Positions 54,687 through 63,135 of a DNA stretch of 64,000 bases are shown here, in pieces. Numbering within the stretch: position 1 is the stretch's first letter; every line of letters begins with the position of its first letter. The translations under genes and the position numbers were made by a program. The DNA comes from Savagea serpentis (GTDB taxonomy: Bacteria; Bacillota; Bacilli; Bacillales_A; Planococcaceae), in NCBI RefSeq assembly GCF_015351395.1, contig NZ_JADKPV010000004.1:62001-126000 (forward strand), written 5' to 3'. The notes under the pieces were generated by a model. The model worked only from the letters and a program-made list of their open reading frames with translations, was not told the DNA's origin and made no database searches.

Positions 54687-55727
54687 TTATAAATCATCAA
54701 ATCCGTTTAAGTCTGATGTTTTCGTATATTGACGGGATTTTTGTTCGAAGAAGTCTGTTTTAACGCCGTCAAAGTTATCGACATATGCACGAATCCATTT
54801 CATCGGATTGTCATAGTAATCTTCATAAATTTCAGATAAGCCCATCATGCGTAACATTTTGTTCGCACGGTATTTAATATAGCCAATCATATCATCCATT
54901 TCGATTCCTTCCACATCCGACAAGACATATGTCGCCCATTCTTTCTCCATCTCGACATTATGGCGATATTGTTCATACACCCACTCAATAAATTGTTCAT
55001 TATTGTACTCTGGATTTTCAGCGAGTGTCGCACGGAACAATTCACTAATGAAACGCGCATGCTGTAATTCGTCACGGTTAATGAAACTAATCATCGTACT
55101 TGTCGCTACCATTTTATTGTGGCGAGCTAAGTTGTAGAAGTAAGCGAACGCACTATAGAAATACATCCCTTCTAATAAAGATGTATACACCATCGCTTTC
55201 AATGCCGTTTCAATCGTCGGTGTTTCCGCAAATTCATTATAAATTTCTACGATACGCTCATTTCGTTTTAATAAAACAGGGTCACGGCGTCCCATTTCGA
55301 ACGCTTCGATTTGCCCATTCAAGTCGGTGACACTCGATAATACATAAGCGTATGAATGGTTATGTTCACTTTCTTGGTCCGCAACCGTTGCCATAATCGA
55401 TTTTACAGAAGGATCGGTGGTGAAATCCGCTAGTTTCGCCGCAAGATCTGTTTGTGGCGCATCGAGCGTCGCCAATAAACCGATAATTTTCAAATAAGCG
55501 TCTTGCTCGGCAGCTGTCAATGTCGCGAACTGTTTCACGTCCGGTGTCATATCCACTTCTGCAGCAATCCAAAATTGCGCACGAATTTCTTCTCGAATTT
55601 CATAAAAGTGAGGATATTTAATGTCATTCCAGTTCAAAATACCGCTCGCTTCTCCACCGAATAACTTCGTTGCGCGGTTTGGCTCCATCGGCTCCAACAC
55701 TTTTGCTTTCGTTAAAATTGTCGTCAT
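54687..55727 (-). CDS. Class I ribonucleotide reductase, beta (radical) subunit
   Basis: This 346-residue ferritin-like protein makes the radical used to reduce ribonucleotides. The metal ligands are present: D in LLATLDAPQ, E and H in DQESEHNHSYA, E in LLEGMYFYSA, and E and H in NRDELQHARF. The Y of ESEHNHSY stands at the position of the radical tyrosine. The tail ends YTKTSDLNGFDDL. It differs from the usual Bacillus NrdF (no EAVHARSYS) and could be called NrdB-like. I start it at the ATG at 55727 after AAAGGAGAATGAAT. Confidence 0.9.
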   Translation of the reverse strand: MTTILTKAKVLEPMEPNRATKLFGGEASGILNWNDIKYPHFYEIREEIRAQFWIAAEVDMTPDVKQFATLTAAEQDAYLKIIGLLATLDAPQTDLAAKLADFTTDPSVKSIMATVADQESEHNHSYAYVLSSVTDLNGQIEAFEMGRRDPVLLKRNERIVEIYNEFAETPTIETALKAMVYTSLLEGMYFYSAFAYFYNLARHNKMVATSTMISFINRDELQHARFISELFRATLAENPEYNNEQFIEWVYEQYRHNVEMEKEWATYVLSDVEGIEMDDMIGYIKYRANKMLRMMGLSEIYEDYYDNPMKWIRAYVDNFDGVKTDFFEQKSRQYTKTSDLNGFDDL

Positions 55728-55753
55728 ATTCATTCTCCTTTATTTCTTTATAG

Positions 55754-55795
55754 AAAAAAGCCTATTGCCTAAACTGTAGGCCCATAGGCTTTTTC
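55754..55795 (-). terminator. Hairpin with T run between flavodoxin and beta subunit
   Basis: On the minus strand AAAAAGCCTAT pairs perfectly with ATAGGCTTTTT, with an inner GCCTA/TAGGC stem after a bulge, and a T run follows (55759-55754). The flavodoxin stop codon lies in the loop. The beta-subunit start is 27 bases further. Confidence 0.7.
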
Positions 55796-56239
55796 GTCTC
55801 TTTTCCAATTGTGAAAATGTTGAATGACGCGCTCCGTCCATGCTCGTACAAATTGTTCTTGATGTCCTCTTGGACTTTGTTCAATTCGTAAAGGGGGCAA
55901 AGGTGAGTGATAAAACTTCGCTAATTTTGTCGCCGCATGGCAAAATAAATCATCACCGCCAAATTGTGTATCCCCCGTTCCGAAAATATAGACGAGGTCG
56001 GGTTTAAATCCGACTTGCGCGATAAATTTTTTCACTTTTGTAGGTGTATCCCCTTTTCCCCAAGTGAAGGATCCGAGCATAAAAGCATCGTACGCTGTCA
56101 CTTCAGGGATTGGGGCGTTCGAACCGATTCGATATAAAGTGACGTCAATAGAAGCTTCATTCAATTGACGTCGTATTAACTCTGCTACTTCTCTCGTATT
56201 GCCACTCCACGACATGTAGGTAATTAAGAATGACACCAT
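55769..56239 (-). CDS. Flavodoxin inside the ribonucleotide reductase operon
   Basis: This 156-residue FMN protein has the flavodoxin phosphate loop MSWSGNTREVAELI, the 50s-loop LGSFTWGKGDTPTKVKKF and the 90s-loop IFGTGDTQFGGDD. It is a canonical flavodoxin (YkuN type) and does not resemble the shorter NrdI, which normally holds this place. It probably supplies electrons for assembling the metal-radical cofactor or for enzyme turnover. It starts within the last codons of the alpha subunit (16-base overlap; GGAGTGTGA before the ATG). Confidence 0.9.
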   Translation of the reverse strand: MVSFLITYMSWSGNTREVAELIRRQLNEASIDVTLYRIGSNAPIPEVTAYDAFMLGSFTWGKGDTPTKVKKFIAQVGFKPDLVYIFGTGDTQFGGDDLFCHAATKLAKFYHSPLPPLRIEQSPRGHQEQFVRAWTERVIQHFHNWKRDEKAYGPTV

Positions 56240-58449
56240 TCACACTCCTCGATGTTTGACGCTGTCGAACGAGTGTAATACGTAGATTTCATTCCTGAAT
56301 CCCACGCTTGTAAGTGAAGTCCTAATAAGACAGAAGCACGAATCGTATTCGGCACGTAAATATTAAACGAAATCGCTTGGTCGATATGGCGTTGACGCGC
56401 AGCATTTTGCTTCACGCTCCAACGTTGATCGACAATATATGCTGAACGACGATACACGTCGTACGTATTGTGGTCTAAGTCTGGTGCAATTACTGGTAAA
56501 CGGTAGTTCTTCTTCTCTTCGTGGAAGAACGGTTGGAAAATTGGGTCAATCGACGCTGTTGATCCTGCGATAACAGACGTTGATGAGTTCGGTGCAACGG
56601 CCATTAAATATCCGTTACGCATACCGCGCTCTTTCACTTTTGTACGGAGTTCGTTCCACTCATCTGATTCATATTGACGGCGTTCGAAATATTCACCTGT
56701 TTCCCAATCTGAACCTTCAAATAAAGGATATGCCCCTTTTTCTTCCGCTAATTTCGATGATGCATCAATCGTCAAATATGCGATTTTCTCATAAAGTTCA
56801 TCCGCATATTCCACCGCTTCATCTGATTCCCATTGCACACCTTTCAATGCGAGTAAATGGTGCCAACCGAATGTACCGAGTCCAATTCCACGGTAGCGCT
56901 CATTCGTGCGGCGTGCCTGCAATACTGGAATTTTATTTAAGTCGATCACATTGTCTAACATGCGAACTTGAATCGGAATTAAGCGTTCTAAAATATCTGC
57001 AGGAACCGCTTTTCCTAAATTGATTGAAGATAAGTTACATACGACAAAATCGCCTGGCTTTTTGCGTGTGACGATGACATCATCCTCTAATTCCATCGTC
57101 TCGAATGTTGTTGGGCTCATGTTTTGTGCAATCTCTGTACAGAGATTAGAAGAATAAATAATTCCTTCATGTTTGTTCGGGTTTGCACGGTTCACCTCGT
57201 CACGGTAAAACATGAATGGCGTACCTGTTTCAAGTTGTGAACGCATAACGCGTTTCATAATGTCGATCGCTTGGACGGTTTCACGTGACAACTCTTCATT
57301 TGCAACACACGCTGCATACTTCTCACGGAATGAACCTTCTCCACGCTTCTCATCATAAAAGTCCTCTAAAGAGAAGCCCATCACTTCGCGAACTTCATGC
57401 GGGTCGAATAAATGCCATTCTCCGCGTGCTTCCACTGCTTCCATGAAGACGTCTGGAATACAAACCCCTGTGAAAATGTCATGCGCACGTAAACGCTCGT
57501 CCCCATTATTTAACTTTAAGTCGAGGAATGTTGAAATATCACGGTGCCATACGTCTAAATAAACAGCGATTGCCCCTTGACGCTGACCGAGTTGGTCGAC
57601 AGATACCGCTGTATTGTTCAATTGTTTAATCCAAGGGAGAACGCCTGATGATGCGCCTTTAAATCCACGAATTGCTGAACCGCGGGCACGTACTTTCCCC
57701 ATGTAAACACCGATACCGCCACCGAACTTCGATAAGTTCGCAACATCCGTATTTGAATCATAAATGCCTTGTAATGAGTCATCTACTGTATCGATGAAGC
57801 ATGATGATAATTGACCATGCGTTTTTCCTGCGTTCGCTAATGTTGGTGTCGCGACTGTCATGTACAAGCTGCTCATTGCCCAATATGCTTCACGTACGTA
57901 CTCCATACGGCGTTCTTTCGCTTCATCTTGCATCAATGTTAAAGCGATCACTAACCAGCGTTCCTGAGGCAATTCAACAGGTTCTTTCGAATAGTCTACT
58001 GCGACGTAACGATCGACAAATGTTTTTAACCCGATATACGTAAATAATTCATCGCGCTCTTTCTCGATGAACGTACCTGCTTTTTCCAATTCTTCCGCCG
58101 TGTATTTTTCTACTAATACTGGAGAATAGAGACCTGCGTCTACGAGTTTCTGTACATTTTGCGCAAAATCTGTATAGACGTCCACTCCGCGTTTACGTTT
58201 TTGATCCGCATAAATTTTAATCGCATAAATACGTGAAGCGACAAATGTCCAGTGTGGCGCTGTTTCGTCAATAAAGCTTAATACGTCCAGTACCATCGCA
58301 TCCGCCCACTCAGAATCTGATCGTTCTGGGTAGCGTGTTAACCAACGCTCACTCGCATCCAATAAATCTTGCACCTTTTCTTGTCCATAACGTGCGATTG
58401 CATCGTCTAAAATTGCTTGAATTACAGGTCTTTCTGTCATCGTCGTCAT
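56224..58449 (-). CDS. Class I ribonucleotide reductase, alpha (catalytic) subunit
   Basis: This 741-residue subunit reduces ribonucleoside diphosphates. The active-site cysteines are in QLSSCFI and CNLSSINL, the thiyl-radical loop is SSNLCTEIA, and the C-terminal redox pair is CEWC. LPWIKQLNNTAVSVDQLGQRQGAIAVYLDVWHRD is typical of class I alpha. The N-terminus lacks the ATP-cone of NrdA, but the region that follows (ETAPHWTFVASRIYAIKIY) is more NrdA-like than B. subtilis NrdE. ATG 58449 is preceded by AGGAGGAATGACG. The flavodoxin gene overlaps its end. Confidence 0.93.
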   Translation of the reverse strand: MTTMTERPVIQAILDDAIARYGQEKVQDLLDASERWLTRYPERSDSEWADAMVLDVLSFIDETAPHWTFVASRIYAIKIYADQKRKRGVDVYTDFAQNVQKLVDAGLYSPVLVEKYTAEELEKAGTFIEKERDELFTYIGLKTFVDRYVAVDYSKEPVELPQERWLVIALTLMQDEAKERRMEYVREAYWAMSSLYMTVATPTLANAGKTHGQLSSCFIDTVDDSLQGIYDSNTDVANLSKFGGGIGVYMGKVRARGSAIRGFKGASSGVLPWIKQLNNTAVSVDQLGQRQGAIAVYLDVWHRDISTFLDLKLNNGDERLRAHDIFTGVCIPDVFMEAVEARGEWHLFDPHEVREVMGFSLEDFYDEKRGEGSFREKYAACVANEELSRETVQAIDIMKRVMRSQLETGTPFMFYRDEVNRANPNKHEGIIYSSNLCTEIAQNMSPTTFETMELEDDVIVTRKKPGDFVVCNLSSINLGKAVPADILERLIPIQVRMLDNVIDLNKIPVLQARRTNERYRGIGLGTFGWHHLLALKGVQWESDEAVEYADELYEKIAYLTIDASSKLAEEKGAYPLFEGSDWETGEYFERRQYESDEWNELRTKVKERGMRNGYLMAVAPNSSTSVIAGSTASIDPIFQPFFHEEKKNYRLPVIAPDLDHNTYDVYRRSAYIVDQRWSVKQNAARQRHIDQAISFNIYVPNTIRASVLLGLHLQAWDSGMKSTYYTRSTASNIEECEWCHS

Positions 58450-58555
58450 CGTCATTCCTCCTGAAATATAAACTTGATTTTCTTATAAAAGCGGCTTTTC
58501 TAATTAAAAAAAAGCCATTTTTGTAAGAAATCAAAAGTAAGCTCTTTTCATCGAA

Positions 58556-58571
58556 ACACAAGATATAGTAT
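58556..58571. promoter_or_regulatory. NrdR box 1
   Basis: ACACAAGATATAGTAT matches 14 of 16 positions of the NrdR consensus ACACWATATMTWGTGT. Confidence 0.7.
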
Positions 58572-58588
58572 GTCATTCAAGAAACATA

Positions 58589-58604
58589 CCACGATATATT
58601 GTGT
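58589..58604. promoter_or_regulatory. NrdR box 2
   Basis: CCACGATATATTGTGT matches 14 of 16 positions of the NrdR consensus. It is 33 bases from box 1, about three helical turns, as in known nrd operators. Confidence 0.72.
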
Positions 58605-58618
58605 TTTATTCTTTTTTC

Positions 58619-58647
58619 ATTGTAGAAGAGTGGCGCGCAATTTGCAA
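58619..58647 (-). promoter_or_regulatory. Promoter P2 of the ribonucleotide reductase operon
   Basis: TTGCAA (58647-58642) and TACAAT (58624-58619) on the minus strand are 17 bases apart. The NrdR boxes cover about +9 to +57 of its message. Confidence 0.6.
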
Positions 58648-58721
58648 CCAACATAAAATACCATTTTTTAATTTCAGTCGAAATGAGTATCACTTTTTAG
58701 CCATTTCTCCTAGTTTCAAAA

Positions 58722-58766
58722 AGAACAACCGTTCTCGTTCCTTAGGGCGCAAACTCTATTATACCA
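58722..58766 (-). promoter_or_regulatory. Upstream extended -10 promoter P1 with LexA-like box
   Basis: TGGTATAAT (minus strand, hexamer 58763-58758) is an extended -10. About 17 bases into its message stands AGAACGGTTGTTCT, with GAAC-N4-GTTC, the core of the Bacillus LexA (SOS) box. Confidence 0.4.
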
Positions 58767-58805
58767 CCTATTTTTTTTTGCGCTCGTTTTTTGTTTAAAC
58801 GAATA

Positions 58806-58843
58806 AAAAATTGCAAGTTCGCCAAAGACGACCTTGCAATTTA
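58806..58843 (-). terminator. Terminator of the yxd operon
   Basis: On the minus strand AAATTGCAAGGTCG pairs with CGAACTTGCAATTT (one mismatch), with a T run behind. It stands 16 bases after the yxeA stop. Confidence 0.88.
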
Positions 58844-58859
58844 GTCATTCTTTCTCATT

Positions 58860-59225
58860 TTACTTTTTTAATTGTTTTAAGGCTTTTTCAGGAATGGCAT
58901 CTTCTTGTACTTCTTCATAAGAGGTTACCCCTTTTGATTCCTTATAAAACAATTGTAAGTAAGCGTCGCGACGTAAGTTTTTATGACTTGTAAAAGTCAT
59001 CTCTTTCACATCGCCTTTATCATTGTAAGCAGGCAATTGATAACTGAAACGTTCCATTTTCTCACCATTATCGAGCACCGTTACTTCACTTTCTCCATCC
59101 GTTGTAATTTGAATGTAGTAGTGTTCAGCACCAAATCGATTCAAGTTTGTACCACGTAAAAAATAAAATAACACACTCAATAATAAAATAACGAAAATCG
59201 TTATGAATAATCCTATTTTTTTCAT
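58860..59225 (-). CDS. yxeA: YxeA family protein (DUF1093)
   Basis: This 121-residue protein has an N-terminal helix or signal segment (LFITIFVILLLSVLFYFL) and a small outer domain with the YxeA pattern: YYIQITTDG, FSYQLPAYNDKGDVKEMTFTSHKNLRRDAYLQLFYKESKGVTSYEEVQEDAIPEKALKQL. Its function is unknown; in B. subtilis yxeA follows yxdJKLM. Here it closes the operon behind a VanZ-RDD gene, whose stop overlaps its ATG by 4 bases. Confidence 0.88.
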   Translation of the reverse strand: MKKIGLFITIFVILLLSVLFYFLRGTNLNRFGAEHYYIQITTDGESEVTVLDNGEKMERFSYQLPAYNDKGDVKEMTFTSHKNLRRDAYLQLFYKESKGVTSYEEVQEDAIPEKALKQLKK

Positions 59226-60364
59226 TTCTTTTTCATCCTTTCTTGTCTCAACGCTACTGTTCCACTATAGTGATCAAAATAAAACGGCTTCGTGCGACGT
59301 AAGAGACGCCATACGAGATGTATGATGATGATTACTGTGACAAAAACAGAAAGTAAATTGAGAGAGATTAAGAAGATGAGCGTCCATCCCGTTTCATTCG
59401 GAACAGCGGCATCAGTCATCGACGAGATAATTCCTAAAATGTAAGGCAATGCAATTGCAATATAACGCTTCAGTAAGCTGATTCCGAGTGTGCGTTGAAT
59501 CGTTTCGTATCGTATCTTCACAACGAGTGCTCCGAGCGTGCGTCCATGATTGACAAGAGGTATGACTACAATCATGACAAATAATGTGACGAAAAATAAC
59601 AATTGTTGCTCAAACCATTGCTGATTACCGAAAGTAGCAAGCATACCCGCAATTACTTGTGAAGCAATAATATCAAAGAACAAAGCTAACAACTCTGCTC
59701 CTCGTGTCGCTTCACGTTTTTCGGACATCGCGGCGTCGCGAATTTGAAGTGAAGACTTTGACGGAATAAACATTAAAAAGAGTGGTGCTAAGGCGAATCC
59801 AAGTACTGCGCCTGTCGTATTCGCTAATAAATCATCGACATCGAACAATCGATACGGACACGTATAAAATCCATACAGTCCTGTCAATTGTGTCACTTCA
59901 AAAAAGAGTGAGATGAAAAATCCGATAACGAACGCTCTCCATACATTGCGTTTTTGCTTCCACATGTAGCGAATGTACACACCGAGTGGAAATAGTAATA
60001 AAACATTAAAAATTAATTGATAAAAAGCAGGCGTTTTCGCTAATTGTTTATATGTAGCGAGAGACGACCAATTGATCGTCGCCTCACGTTGAATATCCGC
60101 TATAAATTGAAACGGTGTCGTCTGCATATAATGAGCAAGTGGCAAACGCTCTACGCAATTGATGCGAGACTCAGGTAATGGCAAAATAACGAGGAAGAAC
60201 GCACTTAAGCTGTAAAAAATGAATGTGGCGAGCATAAATGACTTCCAAAAGCTGTAATACCCATATTTTCGATATTGATAAACAGCCCACGGTACGGTTA
60301 CAAGTATTGCAATTGCAGCAAATACGAGTATTGCCGATACAATTGGCGTTACATATGCACTCAT
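59222..60364 (-). CDS. VanZ-like domain fused to RDD domain
   Basis: This 380-residue membrane protein has a VanZ-type N-terminal half (residues 1-200; LPLPESRINC, FNVLLLFPLGVYIRY, SLFFEVTQLTG, RLFDVDDLLANTTGAVLGF) and an RDD-like C-terminal half (220-350; AELLALFFDIIASQ, HGRTLGALVVKIR). VanZ proteins give low-level glycopeptide or lipopeptide resistance. It is inserted between yxdM and yxeA, 16 bases behind the permease gene, so it should be co-expressed with the peptide-sensing system. Confidence 0.85.
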   Translation of the reverse strand: MSAYVTPIVSAILVFAAIAILVTVPWAVYQYRKYGYYSFWKSFMLATFIFYSLSAFFLVILPLPESRINCVERLPLAHYMQTTPFQFIADIQREATINWSSLATYKQLAKTPAFYQLIFNVLLLFPLGVYIRYMWKQKRNVWRAFVIGFFISLFFEVTQLTGLYGFYTCPYRLFDVDDLLANTTGAVLGFALAPLFLMFIPSKSSLQIRDAAMSEKREATRGAELLALFFDIIASQVIAGMLATFGNQQWFEQQLLFFVTLFVMIVVIPLVNHGRTLGALVVKIRYETIQRTLGISLLKRYIAIALPYILGIISSMTDAAVPNETGWTLIFLISLNLLSVFVTVIIIIHLVWRLLRRTKPFYFDHYSGTVALRQERMKKK

Positions 60365-60380
60365 TCCACTTCATCCTTCC

Positions 60381-62294
60381 TTACATCGATTGTTTCACTA
60401 CTTGTTTATAGTACCCCATTGTCAATACAGCAAACGATAAATAAATGAGCGAGTAAACCGCCATCGCAATTAGAGTCGGAATCGTCACATCGGTCATAAA
60501 GATAATATTTGCCGATTGCACTGCAAACCATGAATGCAGTAACCCGATCAATAAAGGTAAGCCGAAGACAAATAATTGTTTACGACGAATACCGCTCAAT
60601 AATTCTTGGGTACTAAAGCCGAGTTGACGCAATGTTTTGTAGCTTTGCTTTTCTTGCTCAGCTTCGGTCATTTGCTTAAAGTATAAAATACTTCCCGTCG
60701 AAATCAAAAAGACGAGTCCTAAAAACCCTGCAATAAAAATCATTAATCCGCTACTTTGGCGCATACTTTGATACTTCTCATAATAAGTAGAGTGGCGAAG
60801 CACTTCATCTTCGACTACTTCTTCAAAGATGCGTTGCGCTTCTTCCAGTTGCTTATTAGGTATGGAAATCGCATAACGCACAGGACTTTCCTCTCCACTT
60901 TGATATCGTTTCAATCGTTCATATTGTTCAGGGGAGACAACCAAATTTGCCTCAAACGACGTTAAGTTAAAAATATTATCTCCAGAAAATTCATGAATGA
61001 TTAATTTTTCGCCATCACTTAATTCGACATCAACTGGCATTTTCGTATCTTTAAATGCCCAGTATAACATGCTGTAATGAAGTGCAGTATAATCATCGTT
61101 CCAGTCATAACCGAGATAGCGTAAGTCTTCGGTCGATACGACATGAGCGGTCAAATCTTCGCGCACCATCTCATTCACTTCCGCTTCTTTTAAAGACAAT
61201 TCAATCGGATAAGCGTGAACCGCTGCTCGTTCATAGTCAATTTGTTCCGCTGTTAAACGCTCTTCAAACTGTTTCAATTGCTCGATTGATCCTATAAAAG
61301 CACTCGTTTCTTCTGAAAATTGAAAATCGTTCGGCAACAATTGACGTGTCACTTCTTCGTTAGAATAAAACAAAGAATACGAAATCGCGATCATCGTCAT
61401 CGCCATTGCAGACAATGTTGTAATAATGGTAAGTGACTGCGCATTCCCTTTCATTCTGTGCATAAGTGGCGCAATCGATAAACTATCTTTTAACGACATA
61501 TGGCCTTTTTTCATTCGACGAATACGGCCGAGCAACCAACCGATCGACACACGGAAAATTAAATAAGACCCAAATATTGTAGCAAATAGAACGAGCAACA
61601 TATTCAATAATAAAAACTGGTTTAACATGTGCCCACTTAACCAGTAACCAAATACAATTAAACCGATACCACTCATCGCGAGAATAGCCGCGATGATTCC
61701 TTTCGGCTCTTTCACAATTTCCGTTGCTTGATCCGCTTTAAATAGTTGAATCAATGTCTTTTTATACACTTTTCGAATCATTTGAATCGATGTAATGACA
61801 ATGATAATGGTAAAGACGAGCAAAGTGCTCTTTAAAGCATCCATCGAAAATTGAAGTTGAACCGTTTCTTGTATTCCCACTACTTTCAATAATAACAATA
61901 AAAATAGGCGTGATACGACCGTACCTGTTAGTATTCCGACAATCAAAGCGCCGAAACTTAATAGGACATTTTCAATAATGAGCATTTTAGCGACCGCATT
62001 TTTCGTCAAACCAATCAATTGATACAAACCGATTTCTTTACTGCGTCGCGTTAAGAAAATAGAATTTGCATAAATAATAAAGATTCCAGCAATGATTATG
62101 AGTAAAATATTCGCTGCTTTAAAACCTGATGTCATACTGCCAGACAAAGCTGTACGTTCCGCTACTGTCGTATCAAATTGTAAAGAAGCAAAAACAAAAT
62201 AAAGAGCAACACTAAAAATGAGCGCGAAGAAATATAAATAGTAATGTTTCACATTTTTCTTCATATTGCGCAAGACGAGATCAAATAGAGTCAA
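60381..62294 (-). CDS. yxdM: BceB/YxdM-type ABC permease
   Basis: This 637-residue permease has the layout of antimicrobial-peptide detoxification transporters: two N-terminal FtsX helix groups, a large extracellular domain (about 310-515) after helix 7, and a C-terminal helix group. FDLVLRNMKKNVKHYYLYFFALIFSVALYFVFASL and the SKEIGLYQLIGLTKNAVAKMLIIENVLLSF box are family traits. The TTG at 62294 is best because GGAGGTGAGACGG precedes it. It overlaps yxdL by 14 bases. It works with the kinase as sensor and exporter. Confidence 0.9.
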   Translation of the reverse strand: MTLFDLVLRNMKKNVKHYYLYFFALIFSVALYFVFASLQFDTTVAERTALSGSMTSGFKAANILLIIIAGIFIIYANSIFLTRRSKEIGLYQLIGLTKNAVAKMLIIENVLLSFGALIVGILTGTVVSRLFLLLLLKVVGIQETVQLQFSMDALKSTLLVFTIIIVITSIQMIRKVYKKTLIQLFKADQATEIVKEPKGIIAAILAMSGIGLIVFGYWLSGHMLNQFLLLNMLLVLFATIFGSYLIFRVSIGWLLGRIRRMKKGHMSLKDSLSIAPLMHRMKGNAQSLTIITTLSAMAMTMIAISYSLFYSNEEVTRQLLPNDFQFSEETSAFIGSIEQLKQFEERLTAEQIDYERAAVHAYPIELSLKEAEVNEMVREDLTAHVVSTEDLRYLGYDWNDDYTALHYSMLYWAFKDTKMPVDVELSDGEKLIIHEFSGDNIFNLTSFEANLVVSPEQYERLKRYQSGEESPVRYAISIPNKQLEEAQRIFEEVVEDEVLRHSTYYEKYQSMRQSSGLMIFIAGFLGLVFLISTGSILYFKQMTEAEQEKQSYKTLRQLGFSTQELLSGIRRKQLFVFGLPLLIGLLHSWFAVQSANIIFMTDVTIPTLIAMAVYSLIYLSFAVLTMGYYKQVVKQSM

Positions 62295-63054
62295 CCGTCT
62301 CACCTCCAAGCATCGCTTGCACTTTTAAAATTTCTTGGAAAAATTGTTGGCGCGTCTCCTCTCCCCGGTACAATTCTGAATAAATTTGCCCGTCGCGTAA
62401 AAAGACGACACGACTACAATAGCTCGATGCGAGTGGATCATGCGTCACCATCATAATCGTTACTTCATTTTCACGGTTCACACGTTCTAGCGTCTCAAGT
62501 AAAGAAGAAGCTGATTTCGAATCGAGTGCGCCCGTCGGTTCATCCGCAAAAATCATCGACGGATTATTAATGAGCGCACGAGCTGCAGCTGTTCTTTGTT
62601 TTTGTCCTCCTGATAATTGATGAGGGTACTGATTAGCAAGATCCGTAATTCCGAGAATATCCGCAATATTTTTAAAGCGTGATTCCGCCTCTTGTTTCGA
62701 TACTTTACTCAATGAAATCGGAAGTAAAATGTTTTCTTTTGCTGTTAATGTATCTAATAAATTATAGTCTTGAAAAATGAATCCGAGCTGTTCGCGTCGA
62801 AATGTCGAGAGTTCTCGGTCGCGCATCGTCGCAATTTCTGTTCCTGCGATGCGAATCGATCCTTCTGACGCTCGGTCAATCGTTGCGAGCACATTTAGCA
62901 ATGTCGTTTTCCCCGCCCCCGACGGCCCCATAATCCCTACAAATTCCCCTTCCCGCACTTTTAAGTCAATTCCTTTTAATACTTCTTGCATATTTTGACG
63001 TGTGCCATATACTTTGCGCACATTAGTTGATTGTAATACGATTGCTTCTGTCAT
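62281..63054 (-). CDS. yxdL: BceA/YxdL-type ABC ATPase
   Basis: This 257-residue ATPase has Walker A GPSGAGKTT, signature LSGGQKQRTAAARAL, Walker B MIFADEPTGALD and H-loop VTHDP, the set of MacB/BceA-type ATPases. I start it at the ATG 63054 after AGGAAGATAGAGAA; the frame from 63138 overlaps the promoter. It is separated from the kinase gene by a terminator-like hairpin and has its own -10 box, so it can be induced apart from the kinase. Confidence 0.93.
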   Translation of the reverse strand: MTEAIVLQSTNVRKVYGTRQNMQEVLKGIDLKVREGEFVGIMGPSGAGKTTLLNVLATIDRASEGSIRIAGTEIATMRDRELSTFRREQLGFIFQDYNLLDTLTAKENILLPISLSKVSKQEAESRFKNIADILGITDLANQYPHQLSGGQKQRTAAARALINNPSMIFADEPTGALDSKSASSLLETLERVNRENEVTIMMVTHDPLASSYCSRVVFLRDGQIYSELYRGEETRQQFFQEILKVQAMLGGETVDSI

Positions 63055-63093
63055 TTCTCTATCTTCCTTTCCGAAAAACTTATCATTACGTTT

Positions 63094-63099
63094 AGTATA
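63094..63099 (-). promoter_or_regulatory. -10 box of yxdLM
   Basis: TATACT on the minus strand stands 39 bases before the ATG. The -35 region is poor, as expected of a promoter that needs a response regulator. Confidence 0.5.
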
Positions 63100-63135
63100 T
63101 CGACCTTTCAAATGAAAATCGTTCGATTCATCTAA

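Larger units (their letters stand above)
58450..58803 (-). promoter_or_regulatory. Control region of the ribonucleotide reductase operon
   Basis: This gene-free stretch of about 350 bases carries two NrdR boxes, a good promoter (58619-58647), an upstream extended -10 promoter with a GAAC-N4-GTTC palindrome (58722-58766), and an unexplained hairpin-like GGCTTTT/AAAAGCC pair near 58485-58518. No gene is supported; a short frame MAKK with a ribosome site exists at about 58705. Confidence 0.6.

Noticed and set aside
55769-56239. Labelling the middle gene of the reductase operon as NrdI
   Set aside because: Its position suggests it, but length, WGKGD loop and GTGDTQFGG loop are those of canonical flavodoxins.
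58673-58695. Fur-like sequence in the reductase leader (minus strand TGATACTCATTTCGA)
   Set aside because: Only about 10 of 14 fixed positions match, too weak in an AT-rich region.
58690-58712. Tiny frame MAKK with a ribosome site in the reductase leader (minus strand)
   Set aside because: Only four codons; it could be a leader peptide but nothing else supports translation.
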